Positions 1 through 14,544 of a stretch of 64,000 nucleotides of DNA are shown in pieces. Each line of letters opens with the position of its first letter. Position 1 is the stretch's first letter. Source of the stretch: Patellaria atrata CBS 101060 (lineage: Eukaryota; Ascomycota; Dothideomycetes; Patellariales; Patellariaceae); the NCBI GenBank assembly GCA_010093705.1, contig MU006092.1, positions 1,516,111-1,580,110 on the forward strand, in the 5' to 3' direction. The notes below the pieces were generated by a model. The model was not told where the DNA came from and made no database searches. It worked only from the letters and a program-made list of their open reading frames with translations. A program made the position numbers and the translations under genes.

Positions 1-3000
1 TTTTGGGATACTAGGGACAGCATTTTGCGGGACGGTTTTCCGCTTGGAATATTGCAATACGTTCAAGGATTTTGGAGATCTGGTCAACAGTCTCGCAGTT
101 TTCTTTCCTGCAAATAATTCATTGTTCTATTCAGTTCAATTTACTTTTTCATTTATCACCTCTTTTCTCTTGCCTGGAATGGTAATTAGAGCGGTGTTAC
201 CCTTTCTATCCATAGTTAGCTCTCTCAGCTAAAAACCTTGAAAGCTCAATCTTCGATGAGCTTATCTCTCAGCCCTGCCCACGCTCCGTGAAGCTGATCG
301 CATGACATGCTTTGCTCAAATTGCTTGTTTGCTATGTACGACCATCGATGCAGTTACACTGTCGGCAGTCGTGTATGGCTTCTATTTCGTCCGACCACTT
401 CATTAATTATCGCGTCTATTTTCGCATCTCTTTCCTCCTGGTATTCCACACAATCCTCGCGATCAGACTCTACTTCACAGTCCCATTCTTTTTTAATTTA
501 CAATTAGACCCCAGGATCCAAATCAGGGAATTCGGACCCCAAAAGTCCACGACACGGCAGGGTAACCCGGTTGCACCCGCGTCTAAAAATCACTTTCACC
601 CGAAGGTTTGACTGTACGCTCTCTATATCACCGAGTCTACCTACAGTGACTCCCCGTTGACGTCGCTTCATCGCTTGCGACGCGGGCCGTTGATGAGCAG
701 ACAATCATGTTCTGATGATGATGATGATGGTCGTACAGAACGGCGATAGCAAGGGTTAGACCTACGCGGCGCTGCATCGCGGCCCCCCACAGGATTCCTC
801 TAGAATTTTTTTTTTAGCATCGTGACTCTGTAAAGATGCACGGCCGTTTCAAGTAGTTCAAGGGAATAGAGTCCGAGAATGTTCTCGAAGGCGGTCACCG
901 TAGCTCCAGAGTTGTCACGAAGTGGTTTTCGGCGACTTTTTGTACTACCATCGCGTATAAGTCAAGTGTAAAATTGTCCGGTAGTGGTTCGTCTGGATGC
1001 GCACAGTGCATCATATGCTACTATAAAGACACGGTAGAACTGTTGATGAAACCCATCCCGGTTATTCTAGTAATATGCCTACTTGGGTCTACTGTTCGCA
1101 GTGTTCAGGTGGAGGAACTGGGGAGAAGGATTCAGACGCAATAATAAGCTTATGCGGATTGAGGTACATGTACAGTATCTGTAACTGACTACCAGCCTTA
1201 TGGCTCAAATGACCTATTTCTATAGAACCAATACTATCGCCGACATAGCTGGCACGAGCATCAGATTGCTGAGTGATTAGCGATCTCACCATCTGCACTC
1301 CAGGTTCAACACCATCTTCCCCCATGGTGTCGTATGAAATTGGTAATATCGGAGTCTCGATTGCTTGCACATGACATAATCTGATTTCCTTATACAGCAT
1401 TGCAACCATCCGGTTGGATCATAGCTCTCAGTAGAGCGACGTAAGATGATATATTCCGTACTCTCCGTACCCATTTTTGCATACAAAGATGGTTCTCGTT
1501 GACGCACGCTCACTCTTATCATTTATTCGGTGGTGTCGGTCAAGCCGCCAGGAAGTTCGATTTTGAACAATTTGCTCTTTGAGATCTTCAGAAGCAGGGG
1601 CACGCTTTTTGCGATTTGAAATCTTTCTCGCTTGACATTTCAAGAAAAAGACACCAAGGGCTCGTGGCACCCGATAAGGCGTTCACTAAAATTCTATAAG
1701 GCGTTAGGAGCGTTAGGAGTGCAAGGTCACCCATCGCTTGGTGCACAAGGGGGTTATCTATTCTCGTACCACGACCCTTCTTGGCACAAGGCACTCTTCC
1801 TGTCTCGCCAAGTCGAATTCTAAGCCTCATCTTCCGTTCTCTTCATCCCCATCTACCGTAATTTTCGCACAACTAGCGGCTCTGCTCCTCAGGATCAAGG
1901 GATATAGAAACTGCCACTTTCCATATTTACCTCTTACGATCATTGGGATTTGCTCAAAGGCCCTGGTCTAAGTCTATTGTCAACTCATTTTACCAGAATC
2001 AGCCTCGTACGATGGGCATTGACTTATCGAACTATGCTTCCTTGAATAACTATCGAGTCTTCAGTCACGACCACAACAGCAGTCTATCATAGCCATGATT
2101 CATGCGAACATCTTTCCTACTATCAAGTCATCGCTACCTCCGACATCTTGGAAATCACAGCATTCGCTTTGACGACAGAGAGGTAGGCATCCAGCGCATT
2201 CGTTTGCCGGACGAAAGAAGTTTCCCATCTACCTGCTCGTAACTCTCCTGTCGTTGCATTATTCTTGTCTGTTTTATTTACCGCATGTCACTATATTGTG
2301 AACTGTCCCGACAGATCACTTCTTGGAAGGGATGGAGCCCACAAAACCTCATTGCTCTCGTTGCTTTGCGTCGCACTCAAGCAACAAAGAGCTCTTGACC
2401 TGACCGCTTATGATCGTTACTATAACTACCTTTTAGGAGAAAATGGTGCTCTAGAGTGTTGATCCCTCTACTGCTTTCATGGAAGGCAACAGATTGAGGA
2501 TAGAGTAACGCTTGGGTTGTTTCCACTTATCACCTCAAACCGTCTCTCCACATGTCAGCTTTTTTATCGTAAAATGCGCCTTCAACTTTCCCAGATGCCG
2601 ACTGTATGCGTCGTCTGCCCTTGGACTCCCCCCTTGAGGTGATTTCTTTTCGTCTATTTTGGAAATGTTTTCCGCGCAAAATTTTCGGTGCCCCTGCGGC
2701 CTTCTCAAGTCATAACTATCGCCAGCAACGGCAAGACTGTGTCTCAATACTACGAAGTTAACATAGTTATGGGATCATTGATCTCAAACGAGTACAACTG
2801 GGGTTGATTCTTCAATCACGGCAGATCACGCAGTATCACTGTCAAGAAGCCAGATGACCGTGCGGTCTGTACCCTACAGTGATCAGCACCTCGACGGCGA
2901 AAGAAACTCACGAGCGTCTTTGCATTCTGCGTGCTCTAGGGTGACTGAGTCGCACTCCAGGTCTCGATACCATGATTTTCCGTGCACAAAGAATGGCGCA

Positions 3001-6000
3001 GCACTGTAAAGACAAACTGTGTAACCTCCTAACGAACTGGGAAGTCATCAGGAGTAGTGGCTCAGAGTCAAATCCGTTATCTTGCTGCCGTGAGGGCTTA
3101 GCTTTCATAGACTTCCCCGCTTGGAAAATGCAGAAGATATGCAGAATACCCCTGCCGTTGTCAAACTGAAGAATGGGGTCTTGTTTCAATTTCATACTGA
3201 CCTTACCTATCGGTCCTGTGAAGCATGAGGGTGTACAGACTGTGCGGAAGGTGACTACGCTTTGTTACAACCCATAGCATCACTGCGCATTTTCGAAATC
3301 AGGTATCTGAGTGTAAATTGAACTTGACGGTTGTACAAGACGGCAAGTCGGGACGTGGGGAGCACAATACCATTGCAGCGGATGTATTCTGCAAAGTAAC
3401 ACACTTCGACGAGACGAGCCGAAGACAACGTCGGGCGATTTATGTCACCTGTGCATCCGGACAGGGTTGTGTTGACAGTGCATCGGCAATATCGAGGTAA
3501 ACCAAAAAAAGACATGTTCACTGAATAAAACAAGATGATAACAATTCATATCCTCTCCAGTCCCCGCAAGTGGAGGGACCGTATCCTTGGAATATCTACT
3601 GCAGTTTCCAAATGTTGGTACATTACTTCGAATCAGTAAGATAATGAAACGAGATGAGCTATTACAAGATCACCACATCTGTGCGCACTGTATAGAACTA
3701 CACGAGGTTTCCAGGGTATCTAGTCGTCGATCAAAATCATTCAAGGCATCGTTATTTTGTGATACGTGTCAAAAGTCCTCTTCGATGCGAGTTCAGCTGG
3801 AACACCATGCCCACCCGCAAGATCCATATCGGTACAGCGAACCTGCTTGTTGAAGGTCCGCATAGTTCTAGGCTACGAGGTACATCCATTACCAACACAT
3901 AGTGGGGAACTTAGAAGTATCAACATTGGAAGAAGAATAGGTTCTCGAGGCGATTATTGCCGGAATACTCACCATTTGTTAGGCAAATCTTACCTCAGGT
4001 CGCCACAGAAGCCTCGTGCAGTGGCAACAATACCTCGAGAGTATTGAACCGACCAACCATCGTTATCCGATACTGATCCACCCCGATAAACACGAGCGCC
4101 GTACATGAGGATGCAACACGATCCTGAGAGCGGGGGATGTCCAATACCCAGAGTATGGATGCCTACAGCCACGCGACCTGGAATCAGCGATATGCGGCTC
4201 GCCGAAAACGCAGCGGAGGTATTCTGGGGCTTGGATAAATACTTTAACGGGTATACAACAGACGATCACTCGTCAAGAGACGGCAAGCTCGCTACTTTAT
4301 CGAGGTTGTATGCGAAACGTTGAACTCAACCTTCGTGGAATGAAACGAGTCGTTGCTCTTGCAGGACGATCATAAGTCGCTGAAATCTATGATAAGAAGT
4401 GGCAATATCATGCAGACCACCCTTTGTCGAGTCCTTCAGAAGGAATGATTGACCAAGGTCGGCGACTGTATGAGAGCGGGGTTCGGCCAGAGGTAGGCAC
4501 AAGTATTGTTCCTGTACGGTATGTTAACGAGAGAAGTAGATTCTATTTTCCTGCCTTCGAAGGCAATGATTTATTGTCTGTGCAAGCGGGAATAAGCTGA
4601 GCGATGGCAAAAAGCATTGATACCCACGAGTTCTGCGCCGCGTAAATGTCCGAACACCACGAGCTGTTACGGCAAGCACGCGAGAGAGGCGCTACGGCCA
4701 TTCCGTAGATGCAGTTTGATAGCCCAGTTCTTCAAAAGAATACCGTTGATGGCGGAAATACACTTCAGCGGCAAATTCACCGGATAGAAGACATCGCCGA
4801 CTGTTCTGCGAATGTATCAGGGACGGGAACAGGTCGTGACGATAAAACAACCTAGAATTTCAAACCCAAAGATTTACCGCAGCTGAATTACAGTAGAGAT
4901 CCATCAGCTCTCTCCGGAGTGCCCATCTCAGTTCGCCTCCTACCTTGAAATTTCTTTCACGCGACTAGTCTTCCACATTTCTAGTTGTCAATTTCAAGAT
5001 TCCCTAGTCATTCACGTACAAGCTCTATTTGATCTCTATCATATTCATTGCTGGAAATTTCTTACCTTACGATATTTATTACCAAGCTTTTAAGGTACTT
5101 CCCTCAACGCCTGTAGATTTACCTTCTCCAAAGTTTGTCCGCTTTGTTATATCACTTGTACAGTATATCAGCATCCTACCGTCAATCATTTTTACAGTGG
5201 TGAACAACGTGTGAACAGAGGGACACCAGAATTGACGTCCAGCTTTCTGGAAAATGTTCACGAGGTCGAGTTCATGCCTAGAATCACACTCCAAGAGTTA
5301 CTTATCAATCCAGAGCCAGCGTTTCTTCTCGTTATCGAAACTACAATTCTCGTATGCATTCTTCTAGTGATATGAAGGGTAAGAAACCTAGCGCCATTCC
5401 AGTTCATCTGATGCTACATCGTCCGCGAAGCAGATGGTTTCAGTACGTAGTTCCGTAGCATCTCATAGCCTTCCAACGAAACAGTTGAACAAAAGTAAAT
5501 AAAGCAATCCAAACTCAACACCATCACACTCGGTCATGACAAAATGATGTTCTGAAATGTTTCGTAGTCTTATCGCCCTTGTGCTTTATCCCATGTTGCG
5601 TTTACAGTCTCCTATGAACTCATTCGGAGATTTTCTTCCCTACACCTGTCCTTTATAAAGTACATTCTACACGCCTACCCATCGGTCCAGATTAACTCGT
5701 CAGTACTAGATTGACTATACTTACCATGTTTGTCCCGGCGCAGGTACTCTGCATGGGAGCTTCAAGTCCTTTTTCGTTCGACGGGATTTGTGTGTTGAGC
5801 CCATAATGGTTGAGCATTAGGAATGATTATGACCGATGTTTCGGTTCTCCTGCTGAGATGCCGGTTTGGTTTTTGTTTGCTCTCTACTCTGTTGGTAGAG
5901 TAGTGAGAGAGGTGTCGATATCGGTCAAGCATAGTAAGCAGAGAGCTCCCCGTGCCCTCCTTCGATTAACAACCCCTTATCAGTCTTTCGATCATATCGC

Positions 6001-6205
6001 TTCGTGTTGTGTTATCTACATGACCTATATTACGCTACAGATTACCAAATAACCGCATCTCCACCCCCAAAGTTGAAGAACACCTTACGTCGTCCGCTCC
6101 TGCCTTTTTATATTCACATCGTTTCCCAACTCAGCGTCCGCACGCTAACTCGACTTAAATCCAACCTACAACGCCGAAACCCCAAAATTTCTCCGTCACA
6201 GTCGG
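1..6205. other. gene-poor stretch
   Basis: No convincing gene is visible on either strand. Open frames are short (under about 110 codons), overlap at random, lack recognisable motifs and do not join through plausible introns. The only simple repeat noticed is a short GAT run at 713-729. I saw no terminal repeats, tRNA or rRNA signature. It resembles the other AT-rich intergenic blocks of this window. Diverged repeat remnants could be hidden here, because by eye I cannot compare it with a repeat library. Confidence 0.6.
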
Positions 6206-8394
6206 CTACTCCGGCCCATCCTCCCGCTTGATAGGATGAAACAGCATACCCCTCAAACACATCCTCCCACTCCCCTCATTCTCCTGCTTCGCACCCCCCT
6301 CACCCCCCTCAATTTCACCCAACCACCTCCTCCACACCCTCGGTGCAAAATCGCTATTGTAATAAAAGCTACTGCCTTTCAAATTATGCTCTCCCCACCC
6401 AAACGGGCTCTCATGGGGCTTTTGCGGGTAGTTGAAAATCTTATCCATATACTCCAGGTCCCAGTTGTGGTCGAAATAGACCGGGTGCGGGGCGTAGACA
6501 GCTTTGAGACCGTAGTGGAGACACATTGTCGGGGGGAACATCTCGGCGAACATGTTGCGCTTCTTGAGGACGTTTTCGTCGTGCATGGTCTGAAGCAGAC
6601 GGCGGGAGAGGCGGGAGACGGTGACGATGGCGGCGCGGCGAGGGGGAGGGGGGAACTTGCTGTTGTAGCCGTTTATATCGTTGCGGAGGGGCCAGTTGGT
6701 TACTTCGACGTCGAAGAGGGGGTTGAAGGATATGAAGTCGGCGGGTTCGTCGACACCCCATTGGTTGTTGTCCTCTTCGTAAGAGGATGGGGGAATGGTT
6801 CCGGTGATAGAGGGAAGCATGCCGGTGTTTTCGAATTTCAGAGGACCCCAGATTGGTGTCTTGCCACGGTTTGCTGTCTCCTGATCAACCATGGTGGAGA
6901 ATTCGTTCCAGTTGCCGTGCTTGCGCGGAATCCAGAACCAAGCACTCCGTTCCCAAAGGCCCTTGCGGGGCTGCTTAGTTGCCCAATCCGCGATCCGCGA
7001 GGTGAGTTCATAATAATGACCCGAGTATCTGAGGTCCATTTCCCAGTTCCAGAAATAGTCGTATTCGGGGTGCTGCTGCGCAAACCACTGCAGCGGCATG
7101 TGTGGACTTCTATAAACGCCGTGAATTTCACCTTTTGGGTTTACATCCAGCTGGAAGTCGAAAGGACCAGGGTAGTAGGCTCTCATTTGTGGAACCGACC
7201 AAAGCGTTGCGAGACCCCAGAACTCCTCCGGAAGGTTCTCGTGGATGGTGCGGTTATAGATCTCTTCGGAGGCGAAGATCGGTATGTTTTCATCTTTGAC
7301 ATGTAGTAAAAGATGCACGTCATATTCACCGCCTGATTTCAGGGAAAGCTCGTTGATCATAGCACGTAGAGTCATGATACGATACGGATTCCACTTATAT
7401 CCTGTCCAAACGCGCAGTACAAAGGCTTGTCGTACGAGTTTCTTCTTGTCGCTTTGGGAATCATCATGATATCTCTGCTTGTTCTTCTCATAACATTTTG
7501 CCTGTGCCTTGCCCCAGTCCATCTTACGGTAGTCAATCTTTCCTATAACGTCGAATATCTTCTCACTACCAGCTCTTTCAGACTTATCTCCTAATCCAAG
7601 GCCTCCATCTTCAGGGTTATACCCGTACCCGTACGGAGCGAAGCGTCCGAAACGGTCAAAGCATTTGTCCTCGGTTAAAGTTAGTTCTTCATACGATCCA
7701 AAGAACGGCTCAGTCATGTTTTGCGGGACCCCAGGATAAGCGTAAATGTCTGGCGCATGGACATTTTCTTCATCGTCCAAATAGCATTGTTCAATGGGCT
7801 GAAAATTGTCAAAGAATTCCAACGACTCATATTGCGGATAAGGGTTGAAAGGGTCGGGATCGAGTGGGAGAATAGGCTCTGAAGAAGGAGGTGCGGCGGC
7901 CTCAAACGAAGGGGACTGCGAATCAGGCGTTGTAGTATTAAAGTTCTGTTCGGATACATAATCGGAGTAAGGAACTAGTAGTTTAACGCCATTGTAGAAA
8001 CCACCAAGTCTATAAATTACATAGGTCAGTTACTATGCTATACTTCAAAGATGCTATCATCCTACTTTGGGTACAGTTCCCAAGGAAACACCAATTTCGG
8101 TTTTTTGTGTTCCTCAACCCATTTGTTGCGCCGATGGATTCCCCCCGCAATGATGGCCGATAGGAATAGTAGAACTGCAGTTGCTAATACGATCAACCGC
8201 GCGGAGAACCTCGGTTGAGAGAAGACTGCATCCTTCGGACTCAGAGAACGCCATCGGAATTTCCTCCAAGACAGAGGGCTAAAGGGTGTGGATGCGCTCG
8301 AAAGCTCGTGTTCGGGTAGTTTCTCGTAAGAAAAGTTCGTCCTGAGCTTAGGGAAGGAAATCAAGCCGGCAAGTCGCGACAATGTGGGATTCAT
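6206..8394 (-). CDS. DUF3405 family type II membrane protein
   Basis: Two exons, 8394..8066 and 8009..6206, give 710 aa. The 56-bp intron has a GTAGGA donor, CTGAC branch site and TATAG acceptor. The ATG at 8394 is preceded two codons upstream by an in-frame TAA, so the start is firm. Near residue 65-85 there is one hydrophobic segment (LIVLATAVLLFLSAIIAGGI) after a basic cytosolic tail, which gives a type II signal-anchor layout. The large C-terminal part is rich in Trp and Tyr, with stretches such as WNWEMDLRYSGHYYEL and WGLATLWSVPQMRAYYPGPF, which I recognise as the fungal DUF3405 family. Members resemble Golgi/ER glycosyltransferase-type proteins in topology and have an acidic WNWEMD patch, but the activity is not established. 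Family assignment is confident; function is unknown. Confidence 0.9.
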
Positions 8395-9809
8395 CACTCC
8401 TTAGGTTATCTGAGAAGGACGCGCATCACGGTTTGAGGGGTACGGGAAGCTCGCTCGATTGCACGTGGGACACCTCCAGTTCTAACCGGGGGAGAAGAGG
8501 ATGGTTTTCGGAGGAAATATGGAGGGGGGAGTTTTATTGTAACGACCGTGAGTATCTGAGGTGTAGAAAACATGGTGAAGGCGAGAAGAGGCAGAAGAGG
8601 AGAAAGGTAGACGGCACTAGTTCTGGAGGGTACGTACACAATGTCAAGGTTGTTTGCTAGTTAATCTGGAAAGTGCAGCGAAGGAAGTTGCTTCTACATG
8701 CAGCGGTTACCATTTTAAGCCGTAACCTAATAGATCCCGTCATAGATTGGCTTTCGGTGGCTTGCTCGTGCTCTACTAGCATGAGTGTTGATTGGTTTTG
8801 TTGATAGCTTAAATTATGATTGACCATTCATCTTTAGGTTTGCAAAGCTTAATAAAAAGCGATTCCATATCGAGTCAGAGCGTGGCGGAAGAAATATGGG
8901 TACCGCGTATCGGCTAAGAAGAGGACTAATGACGAATTTGACCCTAGTTCTGAACTAATTTCTCGCCGCTGCATTCTCTAAAATTCCTTTTCTCATCTCC
9001 TTTACGATGCATCTGTTTTCCTTCTCCATCTCATCGTCTTATATCAAAATCGACGCTCTAAATATACTGTACAGTACCCCTTTTTGGGACACCATTATTG
9101 CCATTATTACCCCTTAATCACAGTTGGCGATGATACAACCTAATATATCTGAAACCCAAACGAGATTGTCGCTTTTCCGAACCTTGCATTTAACCAGTTT
9201 TCATTATGAGGCATGCCAGGCCATTATTGAGAAGGCGCCTCCCGCTTCCTCTAGATTTCCCCTGAAAATATCGGCGTCGAACTTCATACTCCAAAGATGT
9301 CAAACGTTAGAGCTAGAGAGTCTTGGTATAATACAGTAACTGATGAATGAATTCTCTCGAGCGTTCACTGCAGTTGGTAAGCATACAATCTTATCGCTAA
9401 GATTGCAGGCCCTTGTCAGATCCTTATCGATTCCTTGCTCTTGGCCGTTCATACGATCCAACAGCGAACCTTGCGAAGAGTTCGGAATACAGGAACACCT
9501 TCCCTATTTACACTTTGGCCTACTACAATATAGTTCTTGTATCTCCGGCTGTCGATCGGGGCTTTGCTTTGGTACGCAAGCATTGCTTCAAAGTATGCGC
9601 TACATATCAGTCGTATTCTCTATCCATCCCTTAATCGGTGCTTCCTAGAGAGATACAGAGTCCGCAATTTTGCTCGGCTTTGACTAGAGCCTGCCAAACG
9701 GATAAGGATCAATAAAAACAAAGGGTTTCATCGGAACGATTGATGATCGCTGAGGCTCCCGTCAAAGTTGATTAATATATGAAGATAAAGTGGTGTGTTG
9801 AGTATATCT
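8395..9809. other. intergenic region upstream of the DUF3405 gene
   Basis: This 1.4 kb contains the presumed promoter and 5' leader of the leftward DUF3405 gene and the 3' flank of the next leftward gene. On the minus strand the first 200 bp upstream of the ATG are CT-rich, as is common around fungal transcription starts. ORFs at 9124-9648 show no recognisable protein and no splice structure. I see nothing else. Confidence 0.5.
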
Positions 9810-10513
9810 TCAGTCAGTCCAAACATGATCATCACCAAAAGTCCTGCGCCCTAGTCGACGCTCTACATCTCTCCATTCTCTACTCACCCAAGACATCCCA
9901 GTATTATGAGCGCCGGGGACTGGCTCTGTTTCATTGCCATTCTGTTTCCTTTTTCCCCTTCCTTTCTTACCACTGGTGAGTTCAGCGATTTCTTCAAAAG
10001 CTTGAATGTCAAATTGCGTTCCATAGGTCGTCCGACTGAGTTCTGATGCATGATTCTGAATATATAAATTTTTCTCCACAAGCTTGTTTTCGAGCGCTTT
10101 GAAGCGGATGTATTGGTCCCTAGTCAATTTCTTCAACTCTGGTTTGTCGAGCATGGAATTCATCCGGGGCGGACCACATATTTCTCGGGACAACTCCTCA
10201 TCCCCAAATCCGGCCAGCTCGGCTCGCAGACAGATCTTCCAGATCTCATTGGGCTCGATTTGGTAGGTTTCTCTGACCTTCTGGCTCCGCGAAGTGCTGC
10301 TGGCCATTTCATCGGAACCTGGCCCACCTATTTCAGACTTGTCAGCTCTAAAATCCCAGCAATATTGTTGTATTTTTTTATTCAACATATACTTCTTGGG
10401 TCCTTCGTTTGTCCATCATACCACCATCCGCGTTCCTTCATCCGAGCGATAAACTCCGCGCGAGATATCTCAGATACCTCAACAGGCTCTTCCACCTGTC
10501 GGAATACAGGCAT
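9810..10513 (-). CDS. unrecognised small protein, two exons
   Basis: Not recognised. The model uses exons 10513..10393 and 10327..9810, giving 212 aa. The 65-bp intron has a GTATAT donor, a CTGAC element and an AATAG acceptor, and it joins a reading frame containing AEFIARMKERGWWYDGQT to one containing SREICGPPRMNSMLDKPELK. The product is hydrophilic, with no signal peptide or membrane segment. The middle is Lys/Glu-rich and may be helical (KKLTRDQYIRFKALENKLVE), followed by a basic GKKGRGKRK patch that could be nuclear. The frame is open upstream of the chosen ATG as far as a CTTAG at about 10561 that could be a splice acceptor, so a further 5' exon is possible. That the frame is genuinely coding is inferred from its composition and clean splicing. 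Confidence 0.6.
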
Positions 10514-12690
10514 CTCTTCGGTTGGGTCAGAGGAATGCTTTTGCTCTCTTCTGGCAGTCTAAGGAGTGGCCAATGACTTCTCTTCAAGAAACGGATGATG
10601 ATGATGGTGAGTATAGGAAGCACTGATATGTAATCAGAATGTTTGTTTCCTTTGTCATGAGTGTTGACGCTCATACTACAAAGGTGTGCGCAGTCACAAG
10701 ACATCAAGCGTCCACATGTGTCATACCATGTCACACTCTCATGCATGTGAAGGCGAGAGATGAAAATTGACATAGTACCGTGATTTGGCAATGTCTCTTT
10801 CTGGATCAGCAGGGAGGTGTTATCCCAGACCACCTGGTATTCTAATTGATGCTATCGTGAACGAACAAGGGTAGGTATAGAAATCGTGGAACTTTTGGTC
10901 AATAAATCTTTGCTAACGAATGAACTTCGCAAACAGAGGTACTAAGATTGCCATGGAAATGGTCTCTCAGTAAATGTAACAAACTTTCTCACCGGCCCAT
11001 TATCTTCCCTTGGGTCATCATCCTTCTTCCATTCTACGTAATCGCACTCATCAGCCGTCTTGTCACACGTGTCTGGCTTCAGCATTGAATTAAGTAGGAA
11101 AAGGGGAAAACCAATATCTCCGATAGAGGCTCAAGCATCTAAATAACCACCTCCCCCAAATGTAGCGAAAAGCAAATAGCAAAACGGTTCCCACCTGCTC
11201 TTCAAACCCTGTTTTTTTTTTTTTTTTTTTTTCTGATCATATCACCCATATGGTAACAGATTGTTGGACAGATAATGGCTCCTCAAAGGGATGAACACGG
11301 CCAGTATCATTGCGGCGTGGTTTGTCCGTGATTCACGTTGACCCGATATTACGTTACCGGCCACATTATGAAAGAAGCTAGTAAAATATTGTATGGAGTG
11401 TTAAAGGCATAGTCATGGTGTTTGCCTGTTTACGTGGGTTCGGTGAGGGAAGTTATGGAGAACGTAAGAGTTTGTTGATGATCATTGGGTATGTATAAAG
11501 AACTTACGGGTATCGAATGACATGACTGTTCGGTCTTGTGGGTAGAGTCATGCTAACGAGATTTTGAATTGTAGTATGGTATCACAGGATCGAACGTATG
11601 GCCTAGTCTACTGCCTTTTTGGGGTTACATAGCCCGCGCAGCTCCCTCTTGAGAACTATCTACAACTCAAATTAACGCGGGTCTTAAACAGTCCATCGAG
11701 TGAAAGTGCTAACTTCGGGTGAATTCCTTGAAGACGCAACATTGCCAAACAAGGGAACAAGGGGGAACATAGTTATGAGCCATTTTGCTAGGAATTCCTC
11801 CCTCACCTTACCCCTACACCTCCATGGCGTTCACGCAGTGTCCACTTTCCAATGATGCTGGACTCACTGCCCGATATCATGGGGAACATCACCATGATTC
11901 CTGACTACTGCTTATCACCACCTGGTTATATTGATGATGGACATCATCACCTCCCATCTCCCATCTCGTACCTTTGATTTCCGGTTGGGCTTGTAAGCCC
12001 CACAAACCCCAAATAACACATGTCTCTCATCTAGGCACCACAAGCCCAAAACAATGAAAGCTGATACTGTGTAGTGGGGAAACCCTCTCTGTCCTGTTTC
12101 TCCAAGAATCTGTCAAACTTTGCTGCAACGGTGGAAGAGAACGTCGGGACTTTGTATATGAGCAGAGGCTCGTATCTGGTTCGTTTCGCAAGACAGGGTC
12201 AAGCGGATCATGATGGTATGCTGGTATGCTGCGAACTCCCGCACGTGGAGTTGAATTATAGGTATCATTCTTTTGTGCAGCGGTATAATGATGAATTCTC
12301 CGTCGACAGGATCTTTTCTACGGTTTCGTTTACATCATGATATCTGCTGGACTCTTAACGCCCTGCCGGAGCGCAGAACTAATCTCAAAGCTATTGTAAA
12401 TGGGGTTTACGAAGGAACTGATTTCTCGCTCTCGTGTCTATTTTCTTTTTTTCTTCACTCCATAATTCCTCTGTGATGATTGTGAGTAATGCTCCATTGT
12501 TGTACTCGCCATTATGTTATCATTTCAGCGTTTTTTTTATCATCATTATTCCTTGGTTATCCAGATTGATAATATATAGAACTTACTACGGAAGCACAAT
12601 TCAGTGCATTTCTATACAGCGCAAATCCGCGCAATCTTCAATTTTGCGGCGTGTCCGAGGACGATATTGCTACTTGATTCCAACACAGAC
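10514..12690. other. gene-poor stretch
   Basis: No gene is supported. Short ORFs at 12074-12476 and 12434-12724 look random. The stretch is AT-rich and leads into the repeated TATA/CT-tract block. A 21-base T run lies at 11212-11232. Confidence 0.5.
11212..11232 (+). repeat. poly(T) run of 21
   Basis: An uninterrupted run of 21 T on the plus strand. No retroposon body or target duplication could be recognised beside it, so it may be a simple homopolymer. Confidence 0.8.
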
Positions 12691-14544
12691 TTATAAAGAG
12701 AGAACAAAGGATAGGAGCAACTAGAGAGAAGAGATCTTAATACACCCACCGACAGCTGATATGATCACTAGAGTCGCATGACCACGCCGCTCTCTAACAT
12801 ATCTGGTCATGTAAAGCCCTCCTTTGTTAGTCCTCGTCTACAGAACCTTCATCTCTCTCTCCTTAATTAGTGATGGAGACCTCAAGGGAAAAGTTCAAGT
12901 GTATTTAGTTCCGACTCTGTTTCTGTGCCCCTACTGTCTCGCAATCTTTTGGCTCCACTTTTTTGTCGCTCTTAATGAAGTTTGGTGATGGAGATCATTA
13001 CTTCATGTCGATGTTAGCATTCATCTAAAACATGTATTTGGGATCTGTTACGTTATCTAGCAATGATTGTGCGATCCCTAGGATACTGTCTGCTCTCGTG
13101 CCCGCCTATTGATCATATATTCTCTCGAAGACCGCAAATTTTCAGGAATACTATTTTAGCTCACATTCCCATGTATCTCTTAAACCACTGCTAAAGCTAC
13201 GGTCAATATGGAAGAAGAATGATTTAAATGGGAAGAGTTGAAAGGGGGAGTTGATTTTATACGCCAGCATCCTAACACATGGATCACTATATCAGCTGCA
13301 CGGATTATTATTATACCAAGGTTCGTAGCATCTGAGGGATAAGCCTTAGGATTGCCTCGTTACATGCGTACTGCACGTTGTCTTTTGCATGTCTTTGTTA
13401 TATCCAGGCGCCTATAAAACAACGTCTCGATGCTCAACATTTGTAGCTTCCACTAAACTTTTCTTCTAGCTATTCCCTCCAAGTTGGAAGCTGAAATCCT
13501 TCGGAGAGCTCCTATCGCAGAAAATTGTGGATTCAACCTTCTGCATGATTTTACCGAATCCAACGATTTGAGGAGAGTTTCTCCTTAAACTCTTCATTTT
13601 CTCTTAGATCTCCCGTTACTTTATGGCCCAGGTTGTTTGAGTGATGGATCCCTTAGAGGCACTATGATGAGGACAGTCATCATCTCGTAGTCTTGATCAC
13701 TTGCAGTTTTTGATTGATATGATTGTCTATTATATTCCAACCACCTATAGACCACTTTTCTATCGGTTCTTTTCTTCATTCGTTTCCTGCGCAAATACTC
13801 ATCCAATACGAGGAAATCCAGCTTGAAGGGCAATGATCTCCGCGAGCACGCCCGAGAATCTTCCTTATCCGGCTTATCAAAATAGATAATGGACCTTTAT
13901 GTGAACCGAAGAGGGAGAAAGTGGAGGGAAGAGACGGACTTAATATATCCTTGGATATTCCTTCCAAATAACGGTTTGCTGGGTTCCATGGGGTGAGTTG
14001 AGTGAGAAAGTAGGAAGACAGAGGCAAATAAGGAAGTTGATATACTTATGTAGTGCGGGAATGTACGTGTAAGGGTCATGGAACGTTTTTCTACAACTAT
14101 CATTTCTATCATTGTCGTTTAGTTCTTGTTCAATTTCCACTTTAACCCCTTTAGCGGGTAAAGTCGGACAACCCCTTTTGTTGTATTTATTGCGTTCTTT
14201 CGCCTTCCATTCCACACCAGCCTCTTAAGATAGTTCGGAGGTTAGGGATCAAAGGAGGTCGTGACGTTAATACTAACCAACATCATATTCTTATTCAAGC
14301 GATGCTGGTCAAAACCGCATATCTTCGTTTGTCTAAATACTCAAACCCCCTATTGTAAAGATGATCAGCATCACTATCTCACCAAGGACCTATCATACTG
14401 TTCATTTCAACCTCGTTCTTTTACCCTCAGTCCAGAGTGTCTGAAATCCACTTACCCTTCCAACGATAAAAGGTGTTAGTCGAGACTTAACAGGGGCAAT
14501 TTTACTCTTTCTTCATAAAATTAATAACCTTATGATGTCGACTT

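Noticed and set aside
3540-4323. Overlapping plus-strand ORFs near 3.6-4.3 kb considered as a possible decayed gene
   Set aside because: No recognisable motif and no consistent frame; nothing beyond chance ORF length.
6236-7306. Long plus-strand ORF of 356 codons opposite the DUF3405 gene
   Set aside because: It is antisense to a clear conserved protein, has low-complexity Val/Glu/Gly composition and no domain; it is a shadow frame.
11212-11232. Poly(T) run considered as the tail of a retroposed copy
   Set aside because: No gene-like body or flanking duplication found next to it.
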